Shown one piece after another: positions 56,553-64,000 of a stretch of 64,000 nucleotides of DNA. The number at the start of each line of letters is the position of its first letter. Position 1 is the first letter of the stretch. The notes under the pieces are model-generated. The model was not told where the DNA came from, made no database searches, and was given only the letters and a program-made list of their open reading frames with translations. Source of the DNA: Bryoerythrophyllum caledonicum (lineage: Eukaryota > Streptophyta > Bryopsida > Pottiales > Pottiaceae); NCBI GenBank assembly GCA_963971425.1, contig OZ020519.1:20543397-20607396 (forward strand), in the 5' to 3' direction. The position numbers and the translations under genes are program-made.

Positions 56553-59500
56553 CTGGTAAAGAATGGAGCACAACGATGGCTCAGAGAGAGTATACCAAGT
56601 ACGCTTTGCAGACTTCTGTTTACTATCAGCTGCGTCAAGTTCCTTCTGGGATACAAGGTTCTCGAAAAACTTCAACGGCTGAGAACCGATACCCTGAACA
56701 GGATAGAGTTTATGGACAAGGTTTGTGGTCACATGCGATTTCTGATTCCTCCTGTACACATTAAATATGATGTCAATAATGGAAACACTACATAAAACAT
56801 ATGCCTGAAAAGCATTAAATTTAAAGTAGGCTTACCAATTGACCTGATGAAGTGCAGTCAGTAGGGTCGCTACATTTCCTTGAACGTTGAGAAGTACTGA
56901 CTCAACAGCTACATGCCAAAGTGGGTCATCGGAATGATCACGGTCGATAATGGGTCGCCATGCCTGCAGCCGGTGGTTGCCGTCCCAAACATGAAACATT
57001 CTTCTGGAAAGAAAGCGAAGGTCTTCATCAGCCTGAAGGACATTCTCAAATGCAGCATTCGCCTCAGCCCACCCACTGCTCCAACTCGCAGTAATCTCCT
57101 CAGTGACATCAACAATTTTTCCTTCATCATTCTGAAGCGCAACGTAAAATACTCCAGCTCCCTCCATGTACCCATTCTTCACAAAGTGCGAGGCCAACGA
57201 CATCACATCATTTCTAAGAAACGGCCTGACAATCGGAAGGGCAATCATCCGACAGCGGGGAATTTGGAGCCTAGATTTTGCCCGTGGCTGAAAGCGAAGC
57301 TTGTCAAGAAGAGCATTGGTATTGACCGATTCCCTGACAACGAGGTCATTCATCTGCTTCCCAAGATCAGCCACAGATTCTGGGGAAGTCTTATCTGCTT
57401 TGTCCTCATCTTCTTGCTGATCTATATCTGCAGTGAAGATCACAAACTCAATACAATCAACTCACAATCACCTGAAATTAGAATAATAAAGAGATGAGAC
57501 TTACCTTCCGGTTGAGTCAAGCGATCCTCTTCATCCGATTCGTTTTCAAGATGACCACTTTTGCGTTCACTATTCTCCATATCTGCGTCAACAAAGTCAT
57601 TCAACAACAATGAATTTCAATGAATGTAGAGATTACACATATAGTACATCATCGACCTCGTCAAGACAGCAATGCCGTTGCCGGCAGTGCAACTGCGAGG
57701 CGTTTGTCAACATAGTTACCGGCTTCACAGCAATGACGGCAGCGACATTTATAATTAGAAAAAACCTATCCTTAGGCACTGCCGTCGACGGCAATGCCCA
57801 AGAAAGTGCTCAATAAGATTTGCGACACCAAGCACTTTGTTGGCATTGCCATTGCCGGCAGTGTTTTGATGAAGGAAAGTAAAAAAAAAATACAGACCAC
57901 TTTACGAGCACTGCCGTTGCCGGCAGTGCTTCGAAGAGGCCAGTATTTAAGAAATATTAACCATATCACGAGCTCTGCCTAGCCGGCAGTGCTCATGAAG
58001 TGCTCGGTGAGAATTGCGACACCGGGCACTGCAAAGGCATTGCCGGTAACGGCAGTGCTTAGAAGGAGGATTGATAAAGAAAATGAATGACCACACCACG
58101 AGCACTGCCGTTGCCGGCAGTGCTCGTTATTTGGTCATTTTTTTAGCAATCCTCCTTCGAAGCACTGCCGGAAACGGCAGTGCTCATGAAGTGCTCGGTG
58201 AAAATTGCGACACCAGGCACTTTATGGGTACTGCCGTCAACGGCAGTGCTTCAAAGGAGGATTGCTAAAAAAATAATGACCACACCACGAGCACTGCCGG
58301 CAACGGCAGTGTCTTAAACAAGGAGAGTTGTAATATAAAGCGTATCATTTCACGAGCACTGCCGTTGTCGGCATTGCTCATGAAGTGCTCGGTAGGAATT
58401 GTAACACCGGGCATTTCATGGACACTGCCGATACCGGCAATGCTTCGATAAAGGAAAGTTGAAAGAAAATTCAGACCACTCCACATGCACTGCCGGCAAC
58501 GGCAATGCATTGAACAAGGAAAGTTTTAATAAATAGCAAATCAAATCACGAGCACTGCCGCTGCCGGCAGTGCTCGTTATTTGGTCATTTTTTTAGCAGT
58601 CCTCCTTCGAAGCACTGCCGGCAACGGCAGTGCTCATGAAGTGCTCGGTGAAAATTGCGACACCAGGCACTTTATGGGTACTGCCGTCAACGGCAGTGCT
58701 TCGAAGGAGGATTGCTAAAAAAATAATGACCACACCACGAGCACTGCCGGCAACGGCAGTGTCTTAAACAAGGAGAGTTGTAATATAAAGCGTATCATTT
58801 CACGAGCACTGCCGTTGCCGGCATTGCTCATGAAGTGCTCGGTAGGAATTGTAACACCGGACATTTCATGGACACTGCCGGTACCGGCAATGCTTCGATA
58901 AAGGAAAGTTGAAAGAAAATTCAGACCACTCCACATGCACTGCCGGCAACGGCAATGCATTGAACAGGGAAAGTTTTAATAAATAGCAAATCAAATCACG
59001 AGCACTGCCGCTGCCGGCAGTTCTCATGTAGTGCATAGTGAGATTAGTGACACCGGGCACTTCATCAACACTGCCGGCAACAGCACTGCCTGGAAGAAGC
59101 AAAGTTAAAATTTTATCCAACCACTCCGAGTGCATTGCCGTTGCCGAAAGTGCCTCGTGTAGGGCATGTTTTGAAAAAAAGCAAACCACTCCACGAGCAC
59201 TGCCGTTGCCGGCAGTGCATCGTTGAGGGCAAAAGTTTAGAAATGCGGTGATGAACATAGTGTCAACATAGACACCGGCTTCCTTGGGTAGCACTGCCGC
59301 CAACGGCAGTGCTCCTGGCTGCCGTTGTCCGTGTTGACACGGAGCTCGTCTGACTAGTGCGGCCAACGGCAGCGCGGCACGGACGACAGTGTCACCACCG
59401 ACACGATTCTCCTTCTCAGATTTTCTGTGAATGAAAAACCCTAACCTAGACCTACTTTACGTAATCTCCAATGTGTATAGGACTTACCTTCCGCGCTGCA

Positions 59501-60340
59501 ATCTGCTGTAGCGTTGCTCATCGATGTCGCCATATCCTCAATGTCCCTTTCCTCGCACTTGTCTTGCCCTGCACACATACCCCTACATCAGTTTAGTATC
59601 GGATTCGGAGCTTGTCTTCTCTGCAATTTAGTATCAGTCTCACTCGCAATCTGACCCTAACCTCGAAGAAATCTACGGAGACAACAACATACATATTACA
59701 CTCACACAGCTCGTTGGACACTCAACGCAAAGAAGCAGCAAGAATTACAAGTGCTGTGTGCTAACCGAGAAGTGGCCACTTCTGGGTTTAGTGCGCAAAC
59801 CCTCGCGAAGCTATGTCTCAGGTCCTCCGCGAAGGGGGAAGTGATCAAACGTCTACGATCCTCACGAGGCTCAGCCTTTCATAGCTACCCTAAACCTAGG
59901 TGCTAATTGAGTGCAAGAAAGAGTGAAATTGACACAACTACTAATTACTCCATCGACATTGCTTTTCGACACAAATGATACTAATTCTCAATAGACCTTG
60001 ATTACAGTAGTAATGATTCACCCAACAATGAATTAGATAACGACTTCAAAGAAATACCTGAATCGAGGTTCTGCGCTGCAATTCCATCCAAATCAATTCC
60101 AATGGTTTCCAGATGTTTAATCTCTGCAAATAGACGACTCTCAGGAATTGATATCAAACACTCTTTACTGGCCAAAGTCTCCTCTGCTTCTAAAGCGCAA
60201 TCCTCCTGAAACTGCAGTGATTTTTGAGTCATTCCTAAATCCCCCTCAATCAGTTTTGATACCTTCTTCTTCATTTCTCTAGTTCTTCTCAAAGTCCTAT
60301 AGGAACTGAAGTAGAGTTGTGACTTTCTTCTTTTTTTCAT
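56553..60340 (-). CDS. Spliced gene for a ParB/sulfiredoxin-like domain protein (3' end uncertain)
   Basis: Exons on the minus strand: 60058-60340, 59488-59568, 57505-57582, 56836-57427, 56553-56751. GT/AG borders and phases agree across all five, giving at least ~410 residues. The N-terminus is basic and helical (MKKRRKSQLYF, then likely coiled coil). Exons 2 and 3 are acidic and similar in shape (each begins and ends in phase 1 at GAAG|GTAAGT), so they look like duplicated linker modules. Exon 4 holds the fold: IPRCRMIALPIVRPFLR, SLASHFVKNGYMEGAG, then HVWDGNHRLQAWRP. The G-N-H-R motif after a beta-rich segment recalls the ParB N-terminal/sulfiredoxin superfamily (GxHR); this is inference from motif and spacing. 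Function unknown. Its 1.9-kb third intron carries the palindrome array. Confidence 0.7.
57669..59312. repeat. Array of about 25 palindromes at ~65-bp spacing
   Basis: The unit is GCACTGCCG-N4-CGGCAGTGC, a 9-bp perfect inverted repeat around 4 variable bases (TTGC, GCAA, TCAA, GTAC and others). Starts I read: 57669, 57776, 57843, 57908, 57972, 58037, 58102, 58162, 58228, 58291, 58356, 58422, 58487, 58552, 58612, 58678, 58741, 58806, 58872, 58937, 59002, 59068, 59132, 59197, 59291. Spacing is 60-67 bp except at the two ends. Spacers fall into a few recurring types, some used in both orientations, so it is a tandem repeat and not a CRISPR array. The array fills most of an intron of the ParB-like gene. 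In RNA each unit would form a stable hairpin. Confidence 0.92.
58159..59025. repeat. 450-bp direct duplication inside the palindrome array
   Basis: 58159-58575 repeats at 58609-59025 with an offset of 450 bp and few differences (for example TTGTC against TTGCC at 58366/58816). It covers about seven palindromes and their spacers, and shows that the array grows by segmental duplication. Confidence 0.85.
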
Positions 60341-60923
60341 TCTTCACCACATTCACTCGTTGTCATCCCGACCTCTAGGTTTCCAGTATATATGCACGCT
60401 TCAATTAATATTTCTTCTTCATCACCTGCCCAGGAGTGGCATTAAGTTCTCTGGCTACTGCAATATTTAATGGCCAGCCGTGGTCCAAGCATGTTTTGGT
60501 TATTCGAATTAGACCAGCTGTTCTAGGCCGTCAATATACTGACATATAACAGGTAGACTCCTGAAAGTAAGCCGCCATAAATATATCTTTGTGCAGATTC
60601 GCTGCCAACAGAATATCTTTCTTGTTGATGATTTTGATCGAATGAATCTAAACCACCCCAATTCTTGAGAAGTTTGGACATGTTTTTCCGCCCATGCCTG
60701 CACATTAACGTCAAGTAATAAGTAATACTGTCAACTTGCTTTTCTCTGTCATAAAGTTAAGATATCATTAATGCCCTCAATTTATATTTCCCGGTCAAAT
60801 TAAATTTCATCTATAAATGTGCTAACTTTGTTCTTAACGTTTTCCTCTCAAATCATGATTACTTAGCGCATGTTGTTCAGTTTTGCCTCCCCTCTCCCTT
60901 TATTGATTTCTTAATGCTCTGCA
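59488..60923. promoter_or_regulatory. Divergent promoter region between the ParB-like and MULE-like genes (60341-60923) and flanking intron
   Basis: The ATGs at 60340 (minus) and 60924 (plus) are only 583 bp apart, so both genes probably share regulatory DNA at 60341-60923. The interval also covers exon 2 (59488-59568) and intron 1 of the ParB-like gene. No clear TATA box was chosen. Confidence 0.4.
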
Positions 60924-63900
60924 ATGGTTTCTTTGGGTCAGTTCCCCGATACTGTAGTTGTTCATGGAGACTCCATTGGAGTGCCTATATGTTTTGCTGT
61001 TGCAGATGACGGATTGGCCATGATTAGTGGAGTTAGATTAAGTCAGCGCTTTCGAATTCAGGAGGGGTCACTTCATATTGACAAGGAAGAGTTTGATCCA
61101 GAAACAGGAGAGCTCACGCACACTCTCGCTGAGGCAACTATTTCCCTTGATCACGGAGGTGTATGGTCGCTTAAGTCTGGAAGGTATCGAGTGTACGGTG
61201 TGAAGGAAAGTCTTGAGGAAGTCCCTTGTAGTTCCTTGACCCCAAAGCAATCAACGACCGCAACCCAAGTTACACCGTTGCTTCAGAATGTTAAACTGGA
61301 GCCTCCTGAGAGCGTAGTGCACTTGCTTAGTGATGACTCAGATTGTGAAGCTCCAAAAGTTCAGGCATCCAGGACGCCCGTGGACGGTTCATCATTCCTT
61401 TGTCATACTGCACCTGCCCTGTCCAATGCTGTTGCTCCGAGTAATTCTCGGCCTCCCCTTACCCCCGCAGCCCCTATTAGCATTGTGGACTGCTTGCGAA
61501 GTGTGACTACAAGGTCCCGATCCAAATCGCTCTTAAGCAAAGTCGACTTTAATTCTATTAGAATTGAGAAGGTTGACTATTTACCTATCTCTTTCGATGG
61601 AGACGTTATATACGAACTTCCAGTTCTAGAAAGAGGATCGCAATCAACGCAGGCGGGATTGTTGCATGGTATGGATAAAAAACACGATGGACATGCGTGG
61701 ACAAGAACAGTGACAACTAATGTTGCAAATGACTCAAACCTTACGTTTAGGATGTCTTCGTGTCTGGGACATCTTCGCTGCGATAATCCAAACTGTGACT
61801 TCCTAAAGAGAGAGCATAGGGCTTCCCTTTTAAATGAAACCGAGTGGGAGGGGACTTCGTCCTCAGTGTTTCGAGTGAGTGAGGACCCTCCAGCTAGTTC
61901 GATTGTTGTTTGCAGACTATGTAGAGTTCCTCCGTCTTGTCATAGTACTTGCGCAGCCAAAATTTACTATGTCATCGGACCGGAGAGTATGACTAGGGGA
62001 TGTGTGCATCTTGGTAACCACTTGCACCCCGTTAAGTTAGGGAACTGTAAAGTTTCCTCCACAAAGCTCAAGCAACTTATTGGGGAACAAGTGGAGAGGA
62101 CACCCGCAGCAACTAACTCAACCATCATTCTTGAGGCCAGCAAGGAATTCCTTGGTGAACAGTTACTGGGCCCAGACGGGGTACAGCAGAAGCCTCTTCA
62201 TATGGAGGAACTAGTTCCGGTGTTAGAAAAGTTCAAACAAATGTCATCGGCGAGCATTCGAAATGACGTCACTACATTCAGGTACCTGCGTAGGTTTGGT
62301 GTCATGGACAGCATCACGAAACTCAGAGGTTTGAGCAAATGGGCCTTCGTTCAAGAAAATAGGTTTCCAGGTCAGGGGGCGGACTCTAACAAGGTCTTCG
62401 TATTCAAAATGTCCGAGATTGGTCCCGCTAGCGGGGTTGATTTGGTGAAACGAATGCAACGAGGAGGGGACTTAGAAGAATGTTGGATCATGTTTGATCA
62501 TGTGAAGCGAGTGAAGGGTTGGACAACTATGGGTTGCCATGTTTATGATTCTACGTACTGTCGAGTGCTGACCATTGCGGTTTGCGATATGCAGTCTGAA
62601 GATGTGGCAGCGCAAACAATTTTTTGGAAAAATTTGAATGCAGTTGCTTCTCGTCACGATATTCCCACTGTAAACTTCAAGGGATTCATGGCAGACAGCG
62701 CGCAGGCAAACTGGAATGCGGTGCGGATTGTTTATGGTTCCGGCAATTCCGCTATCCCGATGGAAAATCGTGAAAGAACCTGCCTTTTCCATTGGACACA
62801 ATCACTGGAGAAACATACAAAGGCGGATATAAGAGCAGACCTCCAAGAACAACATCGTCAACTTTGTAAACAGTACAAGAACGCAAAGTCCATGGAAGAG
62901 GCCGAGGCAAAATATTTGGCGATCAAAGCTTGGTGGCTATCATCTGGGGCATCCACAAATGAGGGTGTGGTGCGGCTGGACTTGTGGCTTGCGTTCTGGC
63001 ATTTTCGGTACCGTCAGTGGGGAGGTTTTATGGTATCGGTACGTAACTTTTCTAGACCGTATTTTGTTTGTTTTTCTGGCTGGTGTACCTTAGAACACAC
63101 CTCATTTTGTAGTTGTGATCCATAATAATTGTGCCGTTGCCGGCATACCTAGATATTGGGCCCTCCTTATCGCTTTTTGATTTGGTTATGGTTCAGCTGT
63201 TCGTGGCACACTCATCAAACATCGTTTTATTTCTGTGAATCTTTTAAAATCATTATCCTATTTGAACCTTCCTCTTTTTTCAGGCGTTGTCCGATTCCGA
63301 ATTAGCAGAAATGCCTTCTTGCAATTTAGCTGAAACTGTGCACAACAAGTGGTTGCAACAGTCTGGGAAACGTGGAAATGACTTGTATGTGGCCACTGTT
63401 GATGACATGGTTCGCGCTTTCTTGCAAGTCGTGTCATGTTATCAATACTTGAAGGGTGAGCGACCAGGAATGGGTCCAGGGAAAGAAGAACTTCGCCTTC
63501 GAGTCGCTCAACGCACAGCTCATCGCTCCGGAAACTCTAAGGCATTTCTTGAAGCGCTCTCCGATTTGCCAGGAGGTGCTGAGTTCTGCACGAGGCCCCC
63601 GCATTTGGAAGGCGAAGAGGAGTTCTTATCTCTGAAACGAAAGGCAGATATTCCTCCAGGTTCTGAGTTTGACTCCCATCGTCCGGACAGAATTAGTGTA
63701 TACCGCCCTAGGGTGAGGACTCGAGTGTCAGAGAAGAATACTTTCCATGTTGCGGATGAGGATGCTGACTTTCCAGGCGGTTCCCAAAAGGATGTAAGTC
63801 TTCCTCCGAAGATGGCAAGAGCATCTTTTGGAGTTCCTCATGTTAAAGCAGTGATGGAAACATCTTGTGACGAAAGGGAATGGCATATTTCAAGGCTTCC

Positions 63901-64000
63901 GAAAACATCAGCAAAGAAATGTTTTGCTCTTCAGTCTCTTACTGGGAGGAAGTGTATCGCTCGCATTGTCCAGGACAACAAAAGTACTGCAGCACCAACA
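60924..64000 (+). CDS. MULE-like transposase-related protein (runs off the window)
   Basis: Exon 1 is 60924-63038 (705 codons, ends at a GT in phase 0). Exon 2 begins at 63284 after TTTTTTCAG and stays open for 239 codons to the window edge. The N-terminal ~250 residues are unrecognised. A Cys/His-rich zinc module spans about residues 279-365 (CDNPNCDFLKREHRAS, CRLCRVPPSC, RGCVHLGNHLHPVKLG), of the FLYWCH/GCM-like type often placed before MULE transposase domains. The DDE-like core starts near 521 (WIMFDHVKR) and has MADSAQANW near 588 and FHWTQSLEKH near 621. Exon 2 continues the family pattern (NLAETVHNKW). The long intact frame with an intron suggests an expressed or domesticated gene; it may equally be a recent transposon copy. 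No terminal inverted repeats were found. Confidence 0.8.
63039..63283 (+). other. Intron of the MULE-like gene containing a palindrome core
   Basis: Donor GGTATCG|GTACGT, acceptor TTTTTTCAG|GCG, phase 0. At about 63131-63149 it holds GTGCCGTTGCCGGCATAC, with the core GCCG-TTGC-CGGC of the palindrome array of the neighbouring gene. Confidence 0.7.

Noticed and set aside
58265..58960. Minus-strand ORFs of 81 and 166 codons within the palindrome array
   Set aside because: They are produced by the GC-rich repeat and its 450-bp duplication, and they lie in an intron of the ParB-like gene.
57669..59312. CRISPR-like array because of regular palindromic repeats
   Set aside because: The spacers are a few recurring related types, repeated and inverted, there are no cas genes, and the host is eukaryotic.

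Overview
The window looks like a piece of a land-plant nuclear genome dominated by transposable elements. The evidence is spliced host genes with consensus GT/AG introns, a XBAT34/35-type ankyrin-RING E3 ligase, a RAB3GAP2-type regulatory subunit, and plant classes of mobile element (Athila/Tat-like Ty3/gypsy, PIF/Harbinger, CACTA, MULE-like). The last two genes have a flavour I associate with bryophytes or other non-seed lineages, but I cannot name the species. No rRNA, tRNA or organellar sequence was seen.

Layout. 1-11016 is gypsy element A: its 5' LTR is cut by the window edge, gag-pol is broken by three in-frame stops and one in-frame 1665-bp microhomology deletion, and the 3' LTR is complete. 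Element A sits inside an older unit, C1 (11017-14324). C1 is one of two inverted copies of a ~3.8 kb LTR-like sequence that carries its own ~655-codon ORF. The second copy, C2 (15796-19594, minus), is bounded by TG...CA and a 5-bp duplication TCCTG, so it reads as a solo LTR. C2 lies inside the coding sequence of a PIF/Harbinger transposase (14664-15795, resuming at about 19600-19821). The order of events is therefore Harbinger first, then C1 and C2, then element A into C1.

19825-31290 is a quieter host island. The XBAT35-like E3 ligase gene (minus, 9 exons, all phases agree) and the RAB3GAP2-like gene (plus, 9 exons) are divergently transcribed from a shared ~1.65 kb region. 31290-43098 holds decayed mobile DNA: a possible small TIR element, a gypsy integrase remnant and a CACTA (TNP2/DUF4218/DUF4216) remnant.

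43099-55943 is gypsy element B, complete and very young: two 2540-bp LTRs with only two differences seen by eye, TSD CCTAG, PBS, and an uninterrupted 2042-aa gag-pol.

56500-64000 holds two divergent spliced genes. The minus-strand gene encodes a protein with a ParB/sulfiredoxin-like GNHR motif. The plus-strand gene encodes a MULE-like transposase-related protein that runs off the window. The long intron of the ParB-like gene contains about 25 GC-rich palindromes spaced about 65 bp apart. An intron of the MULE-like gene contains a core of the same palindrome.

The best candidates for something undescribed are (1) the LTR-embedded ORF family with dense TCCGGA motifs, and (2) the regularly spaced palindrome array inside the ParB-like gene beside the MULE-like gene.
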